From contig JAOZKN010000004.1 of NCBI GenBank assembly GCA_029935315.1, positions 29,135 to 74,128 of the forward strand: a DNA stretch of 44,994 bases, read 5' to 3'. The notes beneath the pieces were generated by a model, which worked only from the letters and a program-made list of their open reading frames with translations, was not told where the DNA came from and did not search any database. Numbering within the stretch: the stretch's first letter is position 1; the number at the start of each line of letters is the position of its first letter. A program made the translations under genes and the position numbers. The DNA comes from Desulfocapsa sp. GTDB taxonomy: Bacteria; Desulfobacterota; Desulfobulbia; Desulfobulbales; Desulfocapsaceae. Shown here piece after piece: positions 25,738 through 34,721 of the stretch.

Positions 25738-25767
25738 ATAATATTTATTAGTTTTAATTCCTGGCAA
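25738..25767 (-). promoter_or_regulatory. Candidate promoter of the YkgJ-U32 operon
   Basis: On the minus strand, TTGCCA (complement of 25762-25767) and TATTAT (complement of 25738-25743) are 18 bases apart. Transcription would start near 25731, giving a very short leader to the ATG at 25719. It lies back-to-back with the efflux promoter on the other strand. Confidence 0.4.
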
Positions 25768-25772
25768 AATCG

Positions 25773-25802
25773 TTGACTTTGAACAATCGCTTCCACTATA
25801 GT
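25773..25802 (+). promoter_or_regulatory. Candidate promoter of the RND efflux operon
   Basis: TTGACT (25773-25778) and TATAGT (25797-25802) are 18 bases apart. Transcription would start around 25809. The ATG at 25811 would then be almost leaderless, which argues for the ATG at 25910 as the true start of the first gene. Confidence 0.5.
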
Positions 25803-25909
25803 TAGGAAAAATGAATTTGCATGCACTTTCCAGGCGTTCACCCTGCGTTATTATACTACGCTGGCATATATGGTTCCTTCAACGCATAATAATCCGACAG
25901 TATATATCT

Positions 25910-27391
25910 ATGACAGCATCCAGGCAACAACAACATCTGCTCAAATTTTACAGGTGTTCACTTCTCTGCGGAATAGTAGCCCTTGGTCTACTCCTCCCCG
26001 GATGTATGGTTGGCCCAGACTATCAGGTACCTGACGCACAGGAATCAATCCGTATAAGCAGCATCGTCTATCCGGATGTCCGTTTCGAACAAACTGACCT
26101 CAGTCACTGGTGGGATATATTTGAAGACCCTCACCTCAGCGCCCTTATTCGGCGAGGTGAGCAGGAAAACCTTGATATTAAAAAGGCCCTTGCCAGAGTA
26201 AAGGAATCTCGTGCAGTTTTAGGTATCGAAGATTCTGCACTCTATCCTGCAGTGGACGCAAACGGAGCAATTGCCTGGGGGAAAGAAAGCGAAAGTATCT
26301 TTCCTGACGCAACGAGTGTGGCTACGAAATATTCCCTCTCTGCCGATGCCAGCTGGGAAATAGATTTTTTCGGGCGTATCAGACGCTCCATTGAAGCAGC
26401 CACAGCAGATTATCAGGCATCCTGGGAAGACCACAATAATGTTCTGATAACGATCAGGGCTGAAATTGCAACGAACTACCTGTTATTTCGCAGCCAGCAA
26501 GCACAACTTGAAACCTCAAAAAAGAACATCATATCCCAACGGGACATGTTGAATCTTACAGAGATTCGGTACGAGAACGGAATTGCAACCTATCTCGATG
26601 TTGCACAGGCGACACGTGTTCTCGCCAATACAGAAGCGGACATGCCTGTCATCAGAATGAATTTAATGAAAAGCATTACTGCCCTGAGTGTCCTTACAGG
26701 GCTGACTTCAGACACGCTCCGCCTGCAATTGCAAGAACTGCAACCTGTACCACTTCCTGCGCCAGGCATAGCCATCGGCATTCCTGCAGAGCGTATCCGG
26801 CAACGACCAGATGTTAAACTGGCAGAGCGCAGACTTGCCGCTCAGACCGCACGAATCGGTGTTGCAACTGCTGACCTCTATCCGAGTTTTTCCCTCCTTG
26901 GCACCCTGGGACTTGCATCTTTTAGTGCCGGGAATTTTTTAGACTCTGCCAGTCAGATTTATGGAGTAGGTCCGACCCTCCGCTGGAATATCTTTGATAT
27001 GGGACGTATACGACAAAACATTGTTATACAGGATGCAAGAACAGAACAGGCACTCTATGGTTATGAATTAACCATGCTCAAAGCCATCAAAGAGGTGGAA
27101 GACAGCATGACTGGATACCATGAACAGCAGCAAAGACTTATTGCCTTAAAACGTTCCGTTTCTGCCTCACAGGATACCCTGGATATGTCCACAACCCTGT
27201 ACAAAGACGGGCTTACGCCTTTTCAGGATGTACTGGACGCACAACGCGCCTTGTTAGACGCAGAAAGTTCCCAGGATATAGCCACAGGAAATTCTGCCAT
27301 CCAGCTGGTTAATTTATACAAAGCCCTGGCAGGAGGCTGGACAAGCCAGGCCCAGGAAGACAATGAACTCTCTCAACAATCGACTCCTTAA
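25910..27391 (+). CDS. RND efflux outer-membrane factor lipoprotein (NodT/OprM type)
   Basis: This is the TolC-like outer-membrane channel of a tripartite efflux pump. From the ATG at 25910 the protein is 493 residues, with a signal ending in the lipobox LLPGC and then MVGPDYQVP, the classic NodT-family mature N-terminus. Two OEP repeats follow; LSADASWEIDFFGRIRRSIE in the first and VGPTLRWNIFDMGRIRQNI in the second are family motifs. A longer reading frame to 25811 adds 33 residues ahead of the signal peptide, which is unusual for a lipoprotein. The C-terminal end overlaps the next gene by 29 bases. Confidence 0.92.
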   Translation: MTASRQQQHLLKFYRCSLLCGIVALGLLLPGCMVGPDYQVPDAQESIRISSIVYPDVRFEQTDLSHWWDIFEDPHLSALIRRGEQENLDIKKALARVKESRAVLGIEDSALYPAVDANGAIAWGKESESIFPDATSVATKYSLSADASWEIDFFGRIRRSIEAATADYQASWEDHNNVLITIRAEIATNYLLFRSQQAQLETSKKNIISQRDMLNLTEIRYENGIATYLDVAQATRVLANTEADMPVIRMNLMKSITALSVLTGLTSDTLRLQLQELQPVPLPAPGIAIGIPAERIRQRPDVKLAERRLAAQTARIGVATADLYPSFSLLGTLGLASFSAGNFLDSASQIYGVGPTLRWNIFDMGRIRQNIVIQDARTEQALYGYELTMLKAIKEVEDSMTGYHEQQQRLIALKRSVSASQDTLDMSTTLYKDGLTPFQDVLDAQRALLDAESSQDIATGNSAIQLVNLYKALAGGWTSQAQEDNELSQQSTP

Positions 27392-28535
27392 TTCCATGAA
27401 AAAACTTATCTCCTGCACACTATTTGTAACTGCATGCCTGACAAGCCTGCTGTTAACCGGATGTGACCCAAAAAAACAGGAAACTGCGCCACCACTTCCC
27501 CCTGAAGTAACCGTTGCTTTCCCCACTGTCCAGGACGTAACCAATTACAAATATTTCACAGGCTATACAGAAGCCCGTAAAGAAATTGATATACGAGCCC
27601 GGGTTGAAGGATACCTCGACAGTTTTTCTTTCGAACCCGGCACTCTCGTCAAAAAAGGAGACCTCCTGTTCACCATCGACCCCAGCCCCTTTGAGGCCGA
27701 TGTCGCAAGGGCACAGGCGGATCTTGAAACAAAACTGGCAGAACAGAAACTGGCAGATGCGACATTACAAAGAAAAGAGAGTGCCCATAAACAAAAAGCA
27801 GTGAGTGAAATTGCTGTCCTTGAAGCACGTGCGCAAGTGAGCAAGGCAAAGGCCCAGGTCAAAGAATCAAAAGCCATGCTGATCACAGCGCAGCTGCAAC
27901 TCTCCTACACCAAAATGTATGCGCCAGATGATGGCCATATCAGCAGAAACCTTGTTGATGCAGGTAACCTTGTAGGCGCTGGCGGTGACAAAACACTCCT
28001 GGCCACCCTTGTTAACTATTCTCCCATTTTTGCCTATTTCAACATGGATGAACGCTCATTCCTGGCCTTTCGAAAGACTTTTCATAAAGCAGGAGACAGT
28101 ACTCTTGCTGACACTCCCATCCCTGTAGATCTCAGTCTTGAAGGAGACTCCGGCTATCCTTATTCAGGCGAAGGTGACTTTATCAGCAATCAGGTTGATC
28201 TTTCCACCGGCACCATTCTGGTAAGAGCTTCATTTGCAAATGAAGACCTGTTTATCATGCCCGGCCTTTTTGCCAAAGTTCGCATTCCGTTAAACGTACG
28301 TAAGGATGCCCTTCTTGTCCCGGAAACCGCACTCTCTTCTGATCAGCGCGGACGATTTCTTTTGAGTGTCCAGAGCGATGGAACTGTGGAATACAAAGCT
28401 GTTGAAACAGGAGCACTTGTTGACGGGCTTCGGGTCATTACGAATGGAATAAAAGATGATGACAATATCGTTATAAAAGGTATTCAAAGAGCACGACCGG
28501 GTGCAAAAGTCAGCGCTAAAAGGGCTCAGGATTAA
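27363..28535 (+). CDS. RND efflux membrane fusion protein (AcrA/MexA type)
   Basis: This periplasmic adaptor joins the inner-membrane pump to the outer-membrane channel. It has a lipoprotein signal with lipobox LLTGC (C34). A biotinyl-lipoyl-like segment (IRARVEGYLDSFSFEPGTLVKKGDLLF, about 77-103) precedes an alpha-hairpin rich in Ala, Lys and Glu (about 113-165), then a beta-barrel ending in ETALSSDQRGRFLL. The 390-residue length is normal. AGGA lies five bases before the ATG at 27363; an internal ATG at 27396 would also give a good signal peptide. It overlaps the upstream outer-membrane gene. Confidence 0.94.
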   Translation: MNSLNNRLLNSMKKLISCTLFVTACLTSLLLTGCDPKKQETAPPLPPEVTVAFPTVQDVTNYKYFTGYTEARKEIDIRARVEGYLDSFSFEPGTLVKKGDLLFTIDPSPFEADVARAQADLETKLAEQKLADATLQRKESAHKQKAVSEIAVLEARAQVSKAKAQVKESKAMLITAQLQLSYTKMYAPDDGHISRNLVDAGNLVGAGGDKTLLATLVNYSPIFAYFNMDERSFLAFRKTFHKAGDSTLADTPIPVDLSLEGDSGYPYSGEGDFISNQVDLSTGTILVRASFANEDLFIMPGLFAKVRIPLNVRKDALLVPETALSSDQRGRFLLSVQSDGTVEYKAVETGALVDGLRVITNGIKDDDNIVIKGIQRARPGAKVSAKRAQD

Positions 28536-28572
28536 TCCCATGGAACAACAACCATCTTAAGAGAACTATTTT

Positions 28573-31500
28573 ATGAGTCGTTTTTTCATTAACCGCCCTA
28601 TTTTTGCAGCAGTCATTGCCCTTATCATCGTCCTGGCAGGCGCTGTAACCCTCATCGGTTTACCCATTGCTCAATATCCTGAACTTGCCCCCCCCACAGT
28701 CCAGGTATCGACGGCTTACCCCGGCGCCAATGCACAGGTTATTGCAGATACAGTGGCGGCACCAATCGAACAGCAGGTGAACGGTGTTGAGGGCATGATT
28801 TACATGTCTTCAACATCCACGAATTCAGGAACTTACGGCCTCACAGTTTCCTTTGAAACCGGAACAGATGCTGACATGGCTGCAGTTCTGGTGCAAAACC
28901 GTGTAGCCATAGCCATGGCCTCCCTGCCCCAGGAAGTAAAAAGCATTGGTGTCACCACCAAAAAAAGGTCTAATTCCATCGTCCTTATGGTGACCCTCAC
29001 CTCACCCAATAAGACCTACGACAAATATTATCTCAGCAACTACATAACCCTTCGTTTAAAAGATGAAATGTCTCGAATTGAAGGAGTTGGTGATGTTCAG
29101 GCATATGGTGCCGGCGATTATTCCATGCGTATCTGGCTTGATCCTTATTTATTACGATCCAGAGATCTTACCACCAGTGATGTAACAAACGCCCTTCGGG
29201 AACAGAATGTTCAGGTCGCAGCGGGTCAGATTGGTGCACCTCCTGCCCCTGGTGGACAGGCGTTTCAATATACTATCAGCACCCTCGGTCGATTAAGTAA
29301 TCCTGAAGAATTTGGAAATATCATTGTAAAACAGGCCCCTGGCGGAAAAATCACACGAATAAAGGATATCGCCAAGGTTGAAATGAAGTCCAAAGATTAC
29401 AACTATGACACCAAGCTCAATGGCCAGAATACTGCTATGATGATGGTCTACCAGCTACCTGGAGCAAACGCCATTGCACTCAAGGAACAGATCGTGGAAA
29501 AGATGGAAGAATTGCAAAAATCCTTCCCACCCGACCTTGAATATGCCATCCCTTTTGACACCACCCTCTTTGTCGAAGAAGCCATTGCTGAAGTGGAAGA
29601 AACCCTCTGGATTGCTATTGTCCTGGTGCTGATCGTTATTTTTATCTTTCTTCAGGACTGGCGGGCAACCCTTATCCCTCTTATCACCATCCCGGTTTCC
29701 CTTATCGGAACCTTTGCTGTCATGGGAATGATTGGGTTCTCCATTAATATGATCACGCTTTTCGGTATTGTGCTGGCCATTGGTATTGTCGTTGATGACG
29801 CCATTGTGGTTGTTGAAAATACCATACGAAATATTGATGAACACAAGATGAGTGCCAAAGAAGGTGCTTTGGCTGCAATGGATGAAGTGACCGGCCCAAT
29901 TGTTGCCACCACCCTTGTCCTCCTGGCAGTTTTTATCCCCACGGCCTTTCTTGGCGGGATAACCGGGGAACTGTACAGACAGTTTGCCCTCACAATTGCC
30001 GCCTCAACCTTTTTCTCGTCAATCAATGCGCTCACCTTAAGCCCCGCCCTCTGCGCTATTATTTTACGCCCCACACCTGAAAAGAAGATGTTTTTTTTCA
30101 GATGGTTTGACATCCTCTTTGATAAATCACGTAATGCCTACGAGGCAGTTGTTCGCATTATGGTGCGGCGCTCTCTTATTACCATGCTCTTCTTTGCCTG
30201 CATTGCAACTGCTGCATGGACCGGATTCACGGGACTTCCCACAGGATTTATCCCCACCGAAGACCAGGGATATGCCATGTATGCGGTACAATTACCCGAT
30301 GCTTCATCCCTTGAGCGAACCCAGGCCGTGGTGAAAAAACTTACAGATGCCCTCGAGAAAATGGATGGGGTGCAGGATGTTATCTCCGTTGCCGGCTATT
30401 CGCTTCTTGATGGTGCTGGAATGTCTAATGGTGCTGCCCTGTGGGTTGTTTTTGAAGATTTTACAGAACGTATACCTGAAGGTCATGACCTTGAAAACAT
30501 CCTTATGCAAATGGCAGGTGCCGGTGAAAAAATCCAGGAGGCCATGATTATGCAGTTCCCTCCACCACCAATCTCAGGAATTGGAAATGCCGGAGGTTTT
30601 CAGTTACAGGTCGAAGATATGTCCGGAGTAGGCCTGCCTGCACTACAGAAAATAACAAACGAACTGTCCTTTGCAGGGGCAAAAGACCCTTCCATTGCCT
30701 CGGCTTACACAACCTTCAGGGCAAATGTACCGCAACTCTTTGCCGATATTGACCGCACCAAGGCAAAGACCATGAACATTCAGCTCTCTGAAATTTTTGG
30801 TACCATGCAGGCCTTCCTCGGCGCTGCCTATGTAAATGACTTCAACAAATTCAACCGTACCTTCCAGGTCAATATCCAGGCGCAGGCTGATGCCAGATCG
30901 CAGATAGAAGATATTTCCAACCTGCAGGTCCGATCCCGTGATGGAAAAATGATCCCCCTTGGCACACTCCTTTCCGTTGAGGAAATATTCGGACCTGCAG
31001 TTATTACCCGTTACAACATGTACCCCACTGCCACCATCACCGGAGCAAGTGCTCCGGGAGTCAGCTCCGGGCAATCCATGAATGCCATGGAAGACATAGC
31101 AGCACGGGTATTACCAATTTCCATGGGATCCGAGTGGACAGGTATGTCTTTTCAGGAAAAGAATGCTGGCAATCCCGGCCCTATTTTTGCCCTCTGTATT
31201 GTCCTTGTCTATCTCGTTCTGTGCGCCCAGTATGAAAGCTGGTCCATTTCCATTGGAGTTATTCTGGCCGTACCCCTTGCACTCCTTGGAACTGTCATTG
31301 CCCTTATGGTAAGGCAGATGGATAATAATGTATATACCCAGATTGGAATTGTACTGCTTATTGCCCTTGCCTGTAAAAATGCCATTCTTATCATTGAGTT
31401 TGCAGTGGAGGCACGGGAGAAAAAGGGGATGTCTATTTTTGATGCAGCCATGGACGCAGCAAGACTCCGATTTCGTCCAATCCTGATGACATCCTTTGCA

Positions 31501-31680
31501 TTTATTTTAGGTGTCTATCCACTGGTCATTGCAAATGGTGCAGGAGGTGCTTCGCGACAGGCCTTAGGTACTGCCGTCTTTGGTGGAATGATAGCCGCAA
31601 CCCTGCTTGCTGTTCTCTTTGTACCCGTTTTTTATAAAGTTATTCAAGGAAGCAGTGAACGCTTTTTCCCACAAAAATAA
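28573..31680 (+). CDS. RND multidrug efflux pump, HAE1 family (AcrB type)
   Basis: This is the proton-driven inner-membrane pump. At 1035 residues it is full length for the family. The N-terminus MSRFFINRPIFAAVIALII is typical. The proton-relay aspartates are D408 and D409 in GIVVDDAIVVVEN, matching D407/D408 of AcrB. The two halves each have a large periplasmic loop and six predicted helices. Late motifs include GIVLLIALACKNAILIIEFA and RFRPILMTSFAFILGV. Hydrophobic compounds are the expected substrates; which ones cannot be told. No TetR or MarR regulator lies next to the operon. Confidence 0.96.
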   Translation: MSRFFINRPIFAAVIALIIVLAGAVTLIGLPIAQYPELAPPTVQVSTAYPGANAQVIADTVAAPIEQQVNGVEGMIYMSSTSTNSGTYGLTVSFETGTDADMAAVLVQNRVAIAMASLPQEVKSIGVTTKKRSNSIVLMVTLTSPNKTYDKYYLSNYITLRLKDEMSRIEGVGDVQAYGAGDYSMRIWLDPYLLRSRDLTTSDVTNALREQNVQVAAGQIGAPPAPGGQAFQYTISTLGRLSNPEEFGNIIVKQAPGGKITRIKDIAKVEMKSKDYNYDTKLNGQNTAMMMVYQLPGANAIALKEQIVEKMEELQKSFPPDLEYAIPFDTTLFVEEAIAEVEETLWIAIVLVLIVIFIFLQDWRATLIPLITIPVSLIGTFAVMGMIGFSINMITLFGIVLAIGIVVDDAIVVVENTIRNIDEHKMSAKEGALAAMDEVTGPIVATTLVLLAVFIPTAFLGGITGELYRQFALTIAASTFFSSINALTLSPALCAIILRPTPEKKMFFFRWFDILFDKSRNAYEAVVRIMVRRSLITMLFFACIATAAWTGFTGLPTGFIPTEDQGYAMYAVQLPDASSLERTQAVVKKLTDALEKMDGVQDVISVAGYSLLDGAGMSNGAALWVVFEDFTERIPEGHDLENILMQMAGAGEKIQEAMIMQFPPPPISGIGNAGGFQLQVEDMSGVGLPALQKITNELSFAGAKDPSIASAYTTFRANVPQLFADIDRTKAKTMNIQLSEIFGTMQAFLGAAYVNDFNKFNRTFQVNIQAQADARSQIEDISNLQVRSRDGKMIPLGTLLSVEEIFGPAVITRYNMYPTATITGASAPGVSSGQSMNAMEDIAARVLPISMGSEWTGMSFQEKNAGNPGPIFALCIVLVYLVLCAQYESWSISIGVILAVPLALLGTVIALMVRQMDNNVYTQIGIVLLIALACKNAILIIEFAVEAREKKGMSIFDAAMDAARLRFRPILMTSFAFILGVYPLVIANGAGGASRQALGTAVFGGMIAATLLAVLFVPVFYKVIQGSSERFFPQK

Positions 31681-31688
31681 TAGAGACT

Positions 31689-34010
31689 ATGAAAACAAAA
31701 ACCACATCGTTTTTTTCCGGACTATTTCTTGTTCTTTTCCTTATTCCCTGCCTTGCAACTGCCGCCCAGGTTGCAACAGAAGGAAGCAAAATCAATCTGG
31801 AAACGGTTCCGCCTGAGCAAGTTGATTCGATACTTGGACAATTAAGTGATGCACAGATACGAAGCCTTCTTATCGCTGAACTCTCAAACACCCCCGTAAG
31901 CGACAAAGCAACAGGGAAAGGGAAGGAGGGACTGGTACAAAAAGTAAGGACATTACTCCATATTTTAGATAAGAAGGAAGACACAGCAAAAGATGCAACA
32001 GGCCTGTTCAGCGCTATTCGCAGGGTCCCATCCGATTATATACAACTGGCCAGAAAAATTGGAAATGGCTCATTTGGCGCATTTATCCTTACCCTGCTGA
32101 TTTTTGCAGCAATCTTTACAGCAGCTTTCCTGGTAGAATTTATCAGTCGTCGTTTTACTGCCGACTTTTCCCGTCAATTTAAAGAGAAGGCCATCCCAGA
32201 CCTGGATGGTCCCATGCGCCTTGTTGCGGGCATTATGCGTGCGGTTCCTGCTGTTATTCTTGTTCTTGTTTTTACAACAACTGCGATTCTCTTCTTCTTC
32301 CTGACACCCGGTGCCGACTATGGTCCCAAGCGTTACCTCTTTTTGGCTATCCTCTTTCTTATTGTATTCTACAGACTACTGAACCAACTTTCCAGAATCT
32401 TCTGCGCACCCCAATCCCCCTCACTACGTATACTCCCCCTTGATGATGCCAAATCTTTGTCCCTGCACAGAAGCATTCTCATATTGTTTAACTACACTTT
32501 TACCGTACTCATCACACTTTCCCTGTTTAGCGAATTGCAAATGCCCATTCATAGCCTGCGTATCAATGTAATGTTTTTTGCTTCCGGCCTTATTCTTCTT
32601 GTACTCACGTACATAATACGTGTACGGACCTCTGTGCGTGACAGTATTCTTGCCAGAAGTGAGAAGAACAAGACCCGAAACTGGGTGACAGAGCAATTTG
32701 CCACGTTCTGGCACGTCCCCACCATTCTTTATTTTATTATTATCTGGCTGATTATGATGGGTGATCAGGTGAATGGTATTCAGCGCCAGAATGCAGCCTT
32801 TCTTATGAGTCTTTTGATTCTTCCCCTCTTTGTTATCTTTAACAGCATTGGTCAATGGCTTGTTCGAATCTCCATTAAGACCCTGCAAGTCAATAACCCG
32901 AACGCTAAACATCCTGACAACGAAGACTATAAGGAAAAGATGGCGGAAGGTGAAGCAAAAGAACTCAAACTCATGGTCACCTCAGGCCGTTTTATGAGTC
33001 TTGCTATTCTGACCTCACTGCTTATCTGGGTATTTGAACGATGGGGCCTTGACATTCCCTATGCGACAAAACTTGCCGGAGCAATTTTTGAAACCTTAAT
33101 CATCATGGCTCTCGGTCTTGTTTTCTGGCGCTTTGCTTCCAGCTACATAGAAAGGAAAATCGCAGAATCAACACCTGAAAAGACTGAAGAAGAAGACAGC
33201 GATGACGAATGGGGAGCAGCAGCTGATCGTGGCCGTAGTTACACCCTGCTGCCCATGCTGCGAAAAGTCCTGGCCTCCACTTTACTGGTAATGGTCACCT
33301 TACTTGTTCTCTCGGCCACGGGAATGGATATAGGACCACTGCTGGCCGGAGCTGGTGTTCTCGGTCTGGCAATAGGTTTTGGTGCGCAAAAACTTGTCAG
33401 TGATGTTTTTTCCGGCTTTTTCTATCTGCTGGATGATGCCTTCAGGGTGGGTGAATATATAGAAGCGGGTTCTGTCTCTGGAGCAGTTGAAGCAATAACC
33501 CTTCGAAATGTTATGCTTCGCCACCACCGGGGAATGCTGCAGATTGTCCCCCACAGTGACCTTGGCTCAATCACCAACTTTATGCGTGGTGGAATCATTG
33601 TAAAATTCAACCTCGAATTTCCCTATGATGCAAACGTTGATAAAATCAGGAAAGTGATCAAAAAAGTCGGTAAAGCCATGATGGCGGATGAAGAATTTGC
33701 AAAAGATTTTATTAATCCGGTTAAATCTGCCGGAGTACGTGAAATTACCGGATCAGTAATGGTGATTCGGGTGAAATTCAAGGCCCAGCCGGGTACACAC
33801 TTTGTTATTCGCCGGGAGGCGTATCGTCGTATTACCGAGGCCCTGGCAGCACAAGGTATCCATTACGCCCATCGAAAGGTGATTGTTGAACTTCCCGAGC
33901 AGGCTAAAAATCAACTCAGCGAGCAGGAAAAAGCAACGCTTATGGCAGGGGCTGCTGCAGAAATTACTCAACAGGAAGAAGATACAAAAAACAACTCCAC
34001 GAAAAAATAG
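31689..34010 (+). CDS. Large MscS-family mechanosensitive channel (YbiO-like)
   Basis: A 773-residue channel. A signal peptide (1-25, ending LATAAQ) leads to a periplasmic segment. Multiple membrane helices follow from about 125 to 560. The MscS pore/beta domain lies at about 520-690: LLAGAGVLGLAIGFGAQKLVSD is the pore helix region and DDAFRVGEYIEAG starts the beta domain. A charged insert EKTEEEDSDDEWGAAAD (about 497-513) precedes the pore. A Lys/Glu-rich tail ends the protein. Such channels release solutes on hypo-osmotic shock. It starts eight bases after the RND pump, so it may be co-transcribed with it, which is unusual. Confidence 0.9.
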   Translation: MKTKTTSFFSGLFLVLFLIPCLATAAQVATEGSKINLETVPPEQVDSILGQLSDAQIRSLLIAELSNTPVSDKATGKGKEGLVQKVRTLLHILDKKEDTAKDATGLFSAIRRVPSDYIQLARKIGNGSFGAFILTLLIFAAIFTAAFLVEFISRRFTADFSRQFKEKAIPDLDGPMRLVAGIMRAVPAVILVLVFTTTAILFFFLTPGADYGPKRYLFLAILFLIVFYRLLNQLSRIFCAPQSPSLRILPLDDAKSLSLHRSILILFNYTFTVLITLSLFSELQMPIHSLRINVMFFASGLILLVLTYIIRVRTSVRDSILARSEKNKTRNWVTEQFATFWHVPTILYFIIIWLIMMGDQVNGIQRQNAAFLMSLLILPLFVIFNSIGQWLVRISIKTLQVNNPNAKHPDNEDYKEKMAEGEAKELKLMVTSGRFMSLAILTSLLIWVFERWGLDIPYATKLAGAIFETLIIMALGLVFWRFASSYIERKIAESTPEKTEEEDSDDEWGAAADRGRSYTLLPMLRKVLASTLLVMVTLLVLSATGMDIGPLLAGAGVLGLAIGFGAQKLVSDVFSGFFYLLDDAFRVGEYIEAGSVSGAVEAITLRNVMLRHHRGMLQIVPHSDLGSITNFMRGGIIVKFNLEFPYDANVDKIRKVIKKVGKAMMADEEFAKDFINPVKSAGVREITGSVMVIRVKFKAQPGTHFVIRREAYRRITEALAAQGIHYAHRKVIVELPEQAKNQLSEQEKATLMAGAAAEITQQEEDTKNNSTKK

Positions 34011-34016
34011 GTGAAA

Positions 34017-34069
34017 CTGAGCTGTTTTTCATCACTCCCGCAAACCGCGTATGAGAACAAACAGCTCAG
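34017..34069 (-). terminator. Inverted repeat between convergent mscS and DUF4214 genes
   Basis: CTGAGCTGTTT (34017-34027) pairs perfectly with AAACAGCTCAG (34059-34069) around a 31-base loop, between two convergent genes. It probably forms a bidirectional stop, but only a short T tract follows on either strand, so its efficiency is doubtful. Confidence 0.4.
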
Positions 34070-34083
34070 CAACATTTATCCAA

Positions 34084-34488
34084 TTATTTATGATGATTTT
34101 TATATTCCTGACTTTCGCGTAAACTGTCACGAACCTGTTTTTCTGACCAATGGTCCTTGGAAATTTTTTCTCTGTACAATTGTAACCCACCACGGTCAGG
34201 CTGGCGTCCCAGAAGATCTTCATAGGCACGTTTAATAATGTCATCGCTACCCTGCTTATTAGATTCAGGACTCTTACGAAGAGCTTCTCTCACTTGCTTT
34301 TCAGTCCAGCCATCATCAATCATCTTGCTGCGAAACATTCGCATGCCAGCCTTGTCGGCTTTTCTGCCAAGAATATCTTCGTACGCTCTTTCAACCACGG
34401 CTGTGGGATCTTGCGCAGAAACGGGGCCCGTTGTAACGGCCAGGAAACACAGACAAGCCAGCAAAGTACTGATATACGTTTTTTTCAT
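34084..34488 (-). CDS. Exported protein with two DUF4214-like repeats
   Basis: A 134-residue protein with a clear signal peptide (about 1-25, cleavage after VSA before QD). The mature part is two tandem repeats of about 42 residues, each starting RAYEDxLGR and ending in a KQVRxxLRxSxE segment (about 34-76 and 87-129). This pattern resembles DUF4214, which often appears in surface and S-layer-associated proteins. AAGGAG lies eight bases before the ATG. It is a single-gene unit convergent with the mscS-like gene. Function unknown. Confidence 0.8.
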   Translation of the reverse strand: MKKTYISTLLACLCFLAVTTGPVSAQDPTAVVERAYEDILGRKADKAGMRMFRSKMIDDGWTEKQVREALRKSPESNKQGSDDIIKRAYEDLLGRQPDRGGLQLYREKISKDHWSEKQVRDSLRESQEYKNHHK

Positions 34489-34721
34489 ACTCTTCTCCTT
34501 TTGATAAAAAAATATTTAGATTTGATCCATATACAGGAACTACAGGCAAAACACATAATACTGATTACCACTAAGATTTTCCACTTGCAACTATTTTTGA
34601 TTTTTGCTGTATATGGTTATATCATATATTATCCATAACTATAGAATGCACTTCATCTTTACTTGCCCTGTTTTACTATGGAGACTGTGGTCAGAAAAGC
34701 AATTACTTCTGGAATTTATTT

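Noticed and set aside
29455-30113. Minus-strand ORFs (129 and 153 codons) inside the RND pump gene
   Set aside because: These are antisense shadows of a full-length AcrB-type gene with all key motifs intact.
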